Below, one piece after another: positions 56,837-64,000 of a stretch of 64,000 bases of DNA. Both the position numbers and the translations under genes were made by a program. The notes under the pieces are model-generated. The model worked only from the letters and a program-made list of their open reading frames with translations. It was not told where the DNA came from and did not search any database. Each line of letters opens with the position of its first letter. Positions within the stretch are counted from its first letter, which is position 1. The DNA is from Candidatus Competibacter denitrificans Run_A_D11 (GTDB lineage: Bacteria > Pseudomonadota > Gammaproteobacteria > Competibacterales > Competibacteraceae), in NCBI RefSeq assembly GCF_001051235.1, contig NZ_CBTJ020000027.1, forward strand, positions 1 through 64,000, in the 5' to 3' direction.

Positions 56837-57189
56837 GGCTTACACCTCCTTTGGTTTTGCGGTAAGGCTTCGTCTGGCATCAATGGGAGCAAGCGTATCA
56901 AAAAAATACACCCAGCAGCCATTCATCTTAAAGAAGCAGTATAAGTCAGATTGAAGCGGTTCAAAATGGACCGACCGGAAATCGACAAGTCAGCAAGCAT
57001 TGCCGGCTAAAGGTGGCGGGAACCGCCTCCAGGCAACGATCAGACAGTACCCGCACAAAGGAGGTTAAAACGAGGAATTGCGTAGTGAAAAACCAAACGA
57101 CCCAAAAACTATTCTACGGTCTGGCCAGGGCAAACCAGGAACAACTGATGCATCAACCACAAAAGACAGAATCTCTTTAATAAAGGGAA
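56837..57189. other. Intergenic stretch with a possible small ORF
   Basis: 353 nt between the crotonase and the Pro-rich membrane protein, both minus-strand. It holds two purine-rich ribosome-site-like elements on the plus strand (57057-57064 and 57072-57076) and overlapping short frames. No terminator, tRNA or repeat was recognised. Confidence 0.4.
57085..57180 (+). CDS. Possible 31-aa small protein
   Basis: A GTG at 57085, with GAGGA 8 nt upstream, opens a 31-codon frame ending at TAA (57178-57180). The peptide is Gln-rich and basic with one short hydrophobic-aromatic patch (KLFYGLARAN). A competing frame starts at a TTG (57078) and gives 47 codons. Neither has independent support, so this is a candidate only. 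Confidence 0.2.
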   Translation: MKNQTTQKLFYGLARANQEQLMHQPQKTESL

Positions 57190-57588
57190 TCAAGGCTTTT
57201 GTGGCAAGTCAAAATTCTTGATAGGAACCAATAACATATCTCCTATCCGAACTGTCTTGCTGTTTACCAAATCCCTTGCGTTAAGAAAAGAGGATTTGCT
57301 CGGCAGATGCTGTGCTGCCGGTTGAGTATTGATTTTAGGGGCTACGTTCTCATGGAGTGGGGGTTGCTGCGGCAACGGTTCCACGATCAAAAATTGCGCA
57401 GTCGGTAGCGGATTGGAAACTGAAGGAGGCAAATTCAGGGGCGCCGACTGTGACTCCACTTTCGGTGTTTCAAGCAGCACGCTGATGGATGAGGGCTTCT
57501 GGGGCGCTGGAATCCAATAAGATGCTACAGCCAAAATCAAGGCCAAGCCCAAAATGACGATCTGCTTACGGTGCAATTGAATGTTCAT
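57190..57588 (-). CDS. Single-pass, Pro-rich membrane-anchored protein of unknown function
   Basis: A 132-aa protein. Residues about 8-25 form one membrane segment (QIVILGLALILAVASYW). It is followed by a proline/serine-rich periplasmic stretch and a C-terminal patch NSKTVRIGDMLLVPIKNF. The ATG at 57588 has AGGAAGG at ideal spacing; the longer frame to 57669 lacks one. No family recognised. Facing the AT-rich gap upstream and a possible small ORF downstream, it appears monocistronic. Confidence 0.6.
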   Translation of the reverse strand: MNIQLHRKQIVILGLALILAVASYWIPAPQKPSSISVLLETPKVESQSAPLNLPPSVSNPLPTAQFLIVEPLPQQPPLHENVAPKINTQPAAQHLPSKSSFLNARDLVNSKTVRIGDMLLVPIKNFDLPQKP

Positions 57589-58279
57589 CTGTTTCACCTT
57601 CCTGGTCGCTAAGGCAAAGTTAAATGTGGCATTGCGACAAGCAATGAGTATATAGAGAGCAATATACATGCCAATATTACTCAGCGTTTTTTCGTACTAT
57701 TCGGCCGCATAGAACACTTAAAAAGATTATTGATATATAAGATGCATTACTCAAAAATTAAATAATCATAGTTTAATTGAAACAATCATGCTACTTTTAT
57801 TTTAAAGATACCCTTTTTTAGCCATAAACTCTAGCCAGCCAGGCTTAATGTTTTCAGGTCGTAATCCTTGTAATACCAAATCATATAGTCATTTTTGTAA
57901 TATTAAAAATACAATCATAGTGTGCATTTTGGGCTGATCTAGCATCGCTATTTGATCAAAATTGATAGGACTAGCCAAATAGCTAATGAGGAGCAATAAC
58001 CAGAACCAGGGATTTTATTCATTTATCTGATTAATATAATTTTTTTAAATCTTTAAGAGTTTTACTCAGACATCCCTGAAAGGGCTTATCGAATCTGATA
58101 CGGTTCAATTTGGCCCAATACTCTATTTCGATCCATGGCTCTAAGATCGAAAAGCAGCAATTAGCGATCCATGCGTTTTGACATTCAACAAGAAAAATAT
58201 CATAATTTTCTGTTCAATTTTTAAATCAATAGGGGTGATCCGTATGCCCCACCAACGCTAGAGGCTGGCCACTCGCACC
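57589..58279. other. AT-rich gene-free region
   Basis: 691 nt, visibly much richer in A+T than every flanking gene between about 57660 and 58240. It has frequent short A/T runs and stop codons in all frames. I see no gene, tRNA, CRISPR, or intact IS. It must contain the promoters of the membrane protein (leftward) and the malic enzyme (rightward); no consensus promoter is convincing. Confidence 0.55.
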
Positions 58280-60043
58280 ATGAAACAAGATCCTATCAGC
58301 CCCTACTTCGACATCAAAACCGATGCTGAAGGCCAAGAGTACATGGAAGTTTATTTGGAAGGCATCGCTCTGTTGCGATTGGTTCTCAGCAATAAGGGCA
58401 CCGCGTTCACCGAAGACGAGCGTGTGGCCTTGGGCTTGGATGGATTGCTACCTCCCCAGGTCAACACCTTGGAGCAGCAGGTCGAGCGGGTCTATCGGGG
58501 GTTTCTGCGCGAGCCAGATCCCATCGCTAAATACCAATATCTGCGTGCTCTACAAGAGCGGGCAGAAACCTTATTTTATGCCCTGTTGGAACGGCATCTC
58601 GAAGAAATGATGCCGATCATTTATACACCGACGGTCGGGCAAGCCGTACAGCAATTCAGTCACCTTTACCAAAATCCCCGAGGGCTGTCATTTTCACCGC
58701 TCAATATTGATCGAGCGTCCGGCGTCGTCCGTAACTTTCCCTGGAATGATGTGCGGATGATCGTCGCCACCGACTCCTCGGCGATTCTCGGTATCGGCGA
58801 TCAAGGCTACGGTGGGTTGGCCATTGCGATTGGCAAACTGGCGATTTATACCATCGGCGGTGGCGTCAACCCGTTTCATACCATGCCGGTCAAGCTGGAT
58901 GTAGGCACCGACCGGCTGGAACTGCTAAACGATGAGTTCTATCTTGGCGTGCGGCAGCGGCGTTTGCGGGGAGATCGCTATTTAGCTTTCCTCGATAAAT
59001 TCGTTAAAGCGATTCATGAGCGCTGGCCGCGTGCCGTGATCCAGTGGGAAGATCTCTCCAAAGACGTGGCCTTCACGGTCCTGGAGCGTTATCGCAAACA
59101 GCTACCATCGTTCAACGACGATATTCAAGGCACTGGGGCGGTCGCGTTGGCCGGTGCGCTCTCGGCCAGTCGCCTGAAGGGTGAAACGCTGGCTGAGCAA
59201 CGCTTCGTTATCCTCGGCGCCGGGGCCGGTGGCATTGGCGTCGCCTGGGCCATTACTCAAGGGCTGATTAGGGAAGGGCTGAGTGCCGAGGAAGCGCGGG
59301 ATCGCGTTTGCGTGCTCGACTCAGGTGGCCTGCTGGTGGAGGGCCGTACTGTTGAACCGTATAAACAGCCCTTCCTGCAACCCCGTGAGAAAATTACCGG
59401 CTGGCAAATCGCTAACGATATCCCGACCTTACTGGAAACGATTGATTATACCAAAGCGACCGCTCTACTGGGCCTGAGCGGACAAGCCGGCTCCTTCAAT
59501 CATCCTGTGGTGCAGGCTATGGCCCGCAATACGGTTCGGCCAATGATTTTCCCGTTATCTAACCCGACCTCGGCCTGTGAGGCCCTGCCGGAAGATATTC
59601 TAGATTGGAGCGAAGGCCGGGCCATCGTCGCTACCGGCAGTCCATTTCCAGATGTGGAGCGGGACGGTCGCTCTCACCCTATCGGCCAAGGTAATAATGC
59701 GTTTATTTTTCCAGGATTAGGTTTCGGGGCTATCCTTGCCGAGTGTCATGAGATAACGGATACCATGGTGTTGGAAGCCGCTTACGCCCTGGCCGAATAC
59801 ACCGCTGCCGCCCACTTGCGGGCTGGTCGGATTTACCCGCCCATTCGTGAATTGCGCGAAGTCAGCGTCCGGGTCGGTGCTCGAGTCATTGAGCAAGCGC
59901 TCAAGGACGGCGTATCAACCAGGACCGAATTGGCCGGACGTGATCTTGATACGTATCTGCGTTCTCGACTCTGGAAACCGCGCTATCTCCCCATCGTGCG
60001 GGGGGATCATACCGCGATGATCGATCACCCCGGATATCGCTAA
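58280..60043 (+). CDS. maeA: NAD-dependent malic enzyme
   Basis: Oxidative decarboxylation of malate to pyruvate. The 587-aa length and sequence follow the E. coli SfcA/MaeA and eukaryotic group: MPIIYTPTVGQAVQQF with the catalytic Tyr, DGDR-equivalent region replaced by ATDSSAILGIGDQGYGGL, and the metal ligands in QWEDLSKD and FNDDIQGTGAV. The dinucleotide fold is FVILGAGAGGIGVAWA. The ATG at 58280 lacks a clear ribosome site. With pckG it forms a C4-C3 node; the AT-rich region lies just upstream. Confidence 0.96.
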   Translation: MKQDPISPYFDIKTDAEGQEYMEVYLEGIALLRLVLSNKGTAFTEDERVALGLDGLLPPQVNTLEQQVERVYRGFLREPDPIAKYQYLRALQERAETLFYALLERHLEEMMPIIYTPTVGQAVQQFSHLYQNPRGLSFSPLNIDRASGVVRNFPWNDVRMIVATDSSAILGIGDQGYGGLAIAIGKLAIYTIGGGVNPFHTMPVKLDVGTDRLELLNDEFYLGVRQRRLRGDRYLAFLDKFVKAIHERWPRAVIQWEDLSKDVAFTVLERYRKQLPSFNDDIQGTGAVALAGALSASRLKGETLAEQRFVILGAGAGGIGVAWAITQGLIREGLSAEEARDRVCVLDSGGLLVEGRTVEPYKQPFLQPREKITGWQIANDIPTLLETIDYTKATALLGLSGQAGSFNHPVVQAMARNTVRPMIFPLSNPTSACEALPEDILDWSEGRAIVATGSPFPDVERDGRSHPIGQGNNAFIFPGLGFGAILAECHEITDTMVLEAAYALAEYTAAAHLRAGRIYPPIRELREVSVRVGARVIEQALKDGVSTRTELAGRDLDTYLRSRLWKPRYLPIVRGDHTAMIDHPGYR

Positions 60044-60110
60044 CCGGCAGGATGCAAACGCACCGCATCCGATGTCGGTTCAACAGGGTGTTGTTGTGGT
60101 GGCCATTAGC

Positions 60111-62090
60111 TCAAGGTTCCAGCACCAAGCGAAACCCTAAGTCGAATTTCCGATACTCCGGCGCGGCCGGGAACCGGTAGGCGAACCTGACCAAACCCGG
60201 ATAATCGGACCAGGAACCCCCTCGCAGTACGCGCCGACCACCGACTAAGCTTGATACAGCACAGCGGGTTTCACCACCCGCATACGTGCCGTCGTATTCC
60301 GAGCAGGCCCATTCGGCGACATTGCCCAACATATCGTACAAACCAAATCCGTTGGCCGGGTATTTTCCGCCTGCCGCCACGATGGCTTGGCCATCCTCAC
60401 AAGGAGCGTTGGCCCAGTTGAACGGCTTAGCCTGACGGGCCGTCTCGTCGTAGATATTGGCGTAACGGCACGCCTGCTTTGGATCATCGCCCCAAGGACG
60501 CGCCGCAGTCTTACCGCCGCGCGCGGCATATTCCCATTCTGCTTCAGTCGGCAATCGAAAACGAGCGCCGGTCTTCTCCGACAGCCAGGCGGCGTAGGCG
60601 ACTGCTTCGTGCCAGTTGACCCGCACAACCGGCTGGTCAGCACGATTCAGCGCGGCTAAGTCATAGTTACCGCTCTCATGAGTGGAGTCAAAGCGGCCAT
60701 ACTGGCTGTTGGTCACCTCATATTTCCCAAGCCAGAATCCAGCGGGGCATACCTGATGAGGCAGCTCATTGGCGCTGCGATCCTTCTCAGTTTCAGCGCT
60801 GCCCATGGTAAAACAGCCTGATCCTACCCAGAGAAACTCAATCCCGCTCAGAGAATCGGTATAACTCTGGCCCGCCTGCGGATTGATTGGAGGCCCACTC
60901 TGAAGACGTTCGACTGGCGCCACCACCGGGGGCGGCACGGGCGGGATGATGGTGACAGGATTCGACTCCTTCGACACGCACGAGGACATTTTGGCTATGC
61001 CTGCCCCGATGACCAGTAAAGCCAGCAGCCCTACTCCCCAACGCCAGTCCGCCCAGGGCGGCTTCCTTTGCAGAGTAGAGGGTTCAGGCTGCGGTGGTGG
61101 CCTGGCCACGGTGATCGGGCGCGGCGGTTCACCCTGATGGCGTGGCTCTGGGCGTAGCGGTAATTCCAGTTTGATGGTTTGCTCATTGTCGGATGATGGC
61201 TCCAACGCTACCCGCAGTTTTGCGATACTTTGAAACCGTTCTTCGGGCCGAATCGCTATCGCCTGATCAATGGCATGCAACAAGATCGGGCTATACCGCC
61301 CACTTGCCGCCTCCACCGCCGGCATCAATGGATCGTCCAGTACACGAGCCGGTGCTTCGACTGGCTGTCTTCCGGTCACGCATTGATAGAGCACCGCGCC
61401 CAATGCATAAATATCAGTCCAAGGTCCATAACTCTTGCCATCAGCCAAATATTGTTCAATCGGTGAATAACCGATGGTGAACACACTGGTGACATTCTTG
61501 CTGCGCTGACCCAACGCCTGACGGGCAGCACCAAAGTCGATCAACATGGTGCGGCCATCTGAACGACAATAGAGATTCGCGGGCTTTACATCACGATGGA
61601 GATAACCTAAGCCATGCACCGCTTCCAGAGCGGGCAACACATCATCAAGGAAGCGGTGAATCTGCTCCTCCGGTAATGTCTTTTCGCGTTGCAGGATCTG
61701 ACTGAGCGGTTCGCCATCCTCGTAATCCATGACAATATAAGCGGTGCCATTCGCCTGAAAAAAATCCTTTACCCGGACTACACTGGGATGATTAACCTGG
61801 GCAAGAATTCGGGCTTCGTTAAGAAACCGTTCCAGCCCCCAAGCGTAACAGGCGTCCTCACCCTCTTCCGAAGCGGGTAGATCGCCCTGCGTGTTAGCCA
61901 ACACACTCACATCATCGCGATCCCGATAAGACCATTCGACTGGAAAATACTCTTTGATAGCGACCTGACTGCGCAAGGCTTCATGCAGTGCCCTATAGGT
62001 AATGCCGAAGCCACCAGCGCCCAACACCGCATCGATGCGGTAGTGGTGTAGGTGATAACCGATGGGTAGCGTGTTGGATTTCTTGGACAT
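60111..62090 (-). CDS. Ser/Thr protein kinase fused to a SUMF1 (C-type-lectin-like) domain
   Basis: A 659-aa membrane protein. The N-terminal kinase (about residues 14-285) has GAGGFG at 24-29, Lys46 in VAIKEYFP, HRD at 165-167, DFG at 185-187 and a GYSPIEQY activation segment. It is therefore predicted active. A Pro-rich stretch and one TM helix near 350-370 lead to a periplasmic SUMF1/FGE domain (about 420-659) with FTMGSAETEKDRSANE, FWLGKYEVTNSQY, RLPTEAEWEYAARGG and VLRGGSWSDYPG. The Cys pair required for formylglycine generation is absent, so the domain more likely binds a ligand or protein. A second kinase-SUMF1 gene lies directly upstream. Confidence 0.92.
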   Translation of the reverse strand: MSKKSNTLPIGYHLHHYRIDAVLGAGGFGITYRALHEALRSQVAIKEYFPVEWSYRDRDDVSVLANTQGDLPASEEGEDACYAWGLERFLNEARILAQVNHPSVVRVKDFFQANGTAYIVMDYEDGEPLSQILQREKTLPEEQIHRFLDDVLPALEAVHGLGYLHRDVKPANLYCRSDGRTMLIDFGAARQALGQRSKNVTSVFTIGYSPIEQYLADGKSYGPWTDIYALGAVLYQCVTGRQPVEAPARVLDDPLMPAVEAASGRYSPILLHAIDQAIAIRPEERFQSIAKLRVALEPSSDNEQTIKLELPLRPEPRHQGEPPRPITVARPPPQPEPSTLQRKPPWADWRWGVGLLALLVIGAGIAKMSSCVSKESNPVTIIPPVPPPVVAPVERLQSGPPINPQAGQSYTDSLSGIEFLWVGSGCFTMGSAETEKDRSANELPHQVCPAGFWLGKYEVTNSQYGRFDSTHESGNYDLAALNRADQPVVRVNWHEAVAYAAWLSEKTGARFRLPTEAEWEYAARGGKTAARPWGDDPKQACRYANIYDETARQAKPFNWANAPCEDGQAIVAAGGKYPANGFGLYDMLGNVAEWACSEYDGTYAGGETRCAVSSLVGGRRVLRGGSWSDYPGLVRFAYRFPAAPEYRKFDLGFRLVLEP

Positions 62091-62168
62091 AGCGTGGATC
62101 ACAGTCCTATCGACGCCGGTTCAGGCCCCAATCCAGGCCGAACCGTTAGGCGCTAGGGCCGACAATGT

Positions 62169-64000
62169 TTACGGCAGCTCTCGCACCACGCGAAAACCCA
62201 AAAAATAATCCCGGAAATCCGGTGGGCTACGATGCCGGTCGGCAGAACGGACATTGCGAGGTTCATCGTTCCAGGAACCGCCGCGCACCACGAATTGGCG
62301 CTCCCCAAGCGGCTCTTGGCAAGCCTGGGCGGGGGCCTCATAGCCTGGCGCGTAGAATGAACAGGTCCATTCGAGCACATTACCCAACATATCGTGCAAG
62401 CCGTAATCATTGTTGCGATAAGTGCCGACAGGCGCCGTATAAACCTGGCCGTCGCGGCAACGCATCTCCGTCCAGCCCACGAATATTTTCTTACCGTCCT
62501 GATCAGCGGCATTGGCATAAGCACACCCCTGGTCGGGATCATCTCCCCAATAACGGCTGGTCGAGGTGCCAGAGCGGGCTGCGTATTCCCACTCCGTTTC
62601 CGTCGGCAATCGATAGCGATAACCGGTTTGCTCGGATAACCAATCAGTAAACTCCTTGGCTTCACGCCAGCTTATATTGATCACCGGCCGACGATCTCGC
62701 CCCCAGCCTTTGTCACTGATTGGCGGACGGCCGGTCGCGGTCGTAAAGCGATCATATTCGGCAAACATTACTTCGTACTTACCGATGGCAAAGGCTTTGC
62801 CAATCCGCGCTGTATGTTGTTGCTCGTCCTCATAGCGACCCTTCTCGCCAGAGGGTGAACCCATCTCAAAGCCACCGGCGGGGATCACCACCAATTCCGG
62901 GCCTTGTGAACCATCGCGGAGCCGATCCCGGATCACCCGATTAGGCGGATTCAAGCGAGTCAACGCCGCTTCGGCATCAGCCCGATGGACACAGGCTTCC
63001 GCACAACGTTCGAGATAAGCCCAGTAAGCCTTGCGTGTATTGGCACGTCGTGCGGCCGCGAATGCGTCTGTATCGGCTTGCCGTACCCGGTCGGTTACCT
63101 CAGCCTGTTTGAACTTGGCGGTTACGCTGGCCAGTTCGGGGAGTTCCGGTTCAATGGCGCTCGCTTTCTTCAACTCCTGCCACGCTCCAGCCAAATCACC
63201 TTTATTGGCGCTTGCCTGAGCGCGAGCCACCCAAGCTAATGCCAAGCGGCGTTGCCCACTGGCAACAAAAGGCTCACCGGGTGCTAGGCGCGCAAGGGCG
63301 TTCAAACGCTCGCGCGCTTCCTCGCCACGATCTTCGCGATTTTCCTGCTCGAACGCCCGCACTAAGGTTTCGAAATCCGCCTTCAAGACATCAACCTTTT
63401 CCTCATGTTGTATATTTTGTATCGCACTCCGTGCCTCCTTTTCAAAACCACAATTCGGACAGCGCTGCAAATACAACTGATAAGCAACTGGGGTGTCCAT
63501 CCGTTTAGCGGACTCGAATGCCTTAAGATCGGCTTCACGGTCGGCCTCTTGCAGCAATACCGTCAAACCCGCCCCCGATGTTTGCTCTGGCGACTTGGTT
63601 GGATCAGCGCGAGGACCGGTTTGCGCTGGCTGCTTCAAGCTGGCTTCACCACCCCCCCGCTGAACCGCCCAGTAAGCACCCAGTACCCCCACGACGAGCG
63701 CCATCAAGGCAGCCACCGAGAGCCAAACTCGTGACTTAGATCTGCCCCCACCCTTTTCCCGTGTGGCTGAGCGCTGAGCTTGGTCCAAGTCATCCATAAA
63801 CTTACCGGCTTCAGTCGGGCAAATCTCGCTCGGATAAGCCAGTCCGCGCCGCAGGACTCGCCAAGCCTCAGCAGTCAACCCAGGCGGTATCCGGTCCACA
63901 GCCTGGTTTTTCGCCTCATGGGCACCTCGCCCGGTCAACATTTGAAAAACCAACAGCGCCAAAGCAAACACGTCGCGACGGAACGCAGTGTCGGTGGCAA
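62169..64000 (-). CDS. Kinase-SUMF1 fusion protein, 5' end outside the window
   Basis: The frame is open to the right edge, where it reads FRRDVFALALLVFQMLTG, the C-lobe helix of a Ser/Thr kinase domain; the start is therefore beyond 64000. Downstream are a TM helix (VWLSVAALMALVVGVLGAYW), a helical repeat-like segment (WVARAQASANKGDLAGAWQE), and a SUMF1 domain with IPAGGFEMGSPSGEKG, YRLPTETEWEYAARSG and VVRGGSWNDEPRNVRS. It again lacks the catalytic Cys pair. It is 78 nt upstream of the related gene at 60111; the two are diverged paralogues, not a recent duplication. Confidence 0.9.
   Translation of the reverse strand, partial: ATDTAFRRDVFALALLVFQMLTGRGAHEAKNQAVDRIPPGLTAEAWRVLRRGLAYPSEICPTEAGKFMDDLDQAQRSATREKGGGRSKSRVWLSVAALMALVVGVLGAYWAVQRGGGEASLKQPAQTGPRADPTKSPEQTSGAGLTVLLQEADREADLKAFESAKRMDTPVAYQLYLQRCPNCGFEKEARSAIQNIQHEEKVDVLKADFETLVRAFEQENREDRGEEARERLNALARLAPGEPFVASGQRRLALAWVARAQASANKGDLAGAWQELKKASAIEPELPELASVTAKFKQAEVTDRVRQADTDAFAAARRANTRKAYWAYLERCAEACVHRADAEAALTRLNPPNRVIRDRLRDGSQGPELVVIPAGGFEMGSPSGEKGRYEDEQQHTARIGKAFAIGKYEVMFAEYDRFTTATGRPPISDKGWGRDRRPVINISWREAKEFTDWLSEQTGYRYRLPTETEWEYAARSGTSTSRYWGDDPDQGCAYANAADQDGKKIFVGWTEMRCRDGQVYTAPVGTYRNNDYGLHDMLGNVLEWTCSFYAPGYEAPAQACQEPLGERQFVVRGGSWNDEPRNVRSADRHRSPPDFRDYFLGFRVVRELP

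Noticed and set aside
60111..63971. Sulfatase-maturing formylglycine-generating enzymes
   Set aside because: The catalytic Cys pair is absent in both domains and they are fused to kinases, so FGE activity is unlikely.
1..64000. CRISPR arrays, rRNA and tRNA genes
   Set aside because: No regularly spaced repeats and no rRNA or cloverleaf-like segment noticed in the intergenic gaps by eye.

Overview
The window reads as one contiguous stretch of bacterial chromosome, almost certainly from a gammaproteobacterium. The markers are an E. coli-type gshA and pyrC, a ynjBCD transporter, an nrdR-ribD-ribE-ribBX-ribH-nusB operon with the degenerate RibA half seen in proteobacteria, and a GTP-dependent PEP carboxykinase. 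Combined with an NAD malic enzyme, 3-hydroxybutyryl-CoA dehydrogenase, crotonases and kinase-SUMF1 proteins, this recalls glycogen/PHA-accumulating Competibacter-like organisms, but that placement is inference only. Most of the DNA is GC-rich and tightly packed; the clear exception is an AT-rich, gene-free stretch at about 57.6-58.28 kb.

Layout. 0-9.7 kb: the 5' end of a probable transposase at the left edge, pckG with a clear terminator, a minus-strand run (gloA, VOC protein, dehalogenase-like hydrolase, AhpD-like protein), argG, a tiny two-CxxC protein, a crotonase, a LysR regulator with a cupin protein, a GST and an ABM-domain protein. 9.8-25.2 kb: a defence island holding a complete four-gene Pgl/BREX type 2-like set (pglW kinase, pglX methyltransferase, pglY ATPase, pglZ phosphatase-fold protein). 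One toxin-antitoxin pair lies between pglW and pglX (PIN/DUF3368 plus Phd/UPF0175) and a second TA-like pair between pglX and pglY. The brxD and brxHI genes expected after pglZ in type 2 loci are absent; pyrC follows directly.

25-43 kb: pyrC, a decayed metallo-beta-lactamase gene, the ynjBCD ABC transporter, an isolated and atypical MraZ, a YggC-like P-loop kinase, a CorC/TlyC membrane protein, a YciA-type thioesterase, a histone-deacetylase-like enzyme, the riboflavin operon, and a group of small hydrolases and an EamA exporter. 43.8-49.4 kb: a two-gene sensory unit in which a very large periplasmic protein made of two unrelated solute-binding folds sits just upstream of a hybrid histidine kinase. 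49.6-60 kb: class II DAHP synthase overlapping a glutamine amidotransferase, gshA divergent from a leucyl aminopeptidase, 3-hydroxybutyryl-CoA dehydrogenase with a crotonase, a small Pro-rich membrane protein, and malic enzyme. 60-64 kb: two tandem minus-strand Ser/Thr kinase-SUMF1 fusion genes, the second cut by the right edge.

How the parts fit. pckG and malic enzyme link C4 acids to PEP and pyruvate, and the crotonases and 3-hydroxybutyryl-CoA dehydrogenase handle acyl-CoA/PHB-type intermediates. gshA, gloA, GST and perhaps the aminopeptidase form a glutathione theme. The Pgl/BREX block is the main accessory system. The dual-binding-protein sensor and the kinase-SUMF1 pair are the least understood elements.
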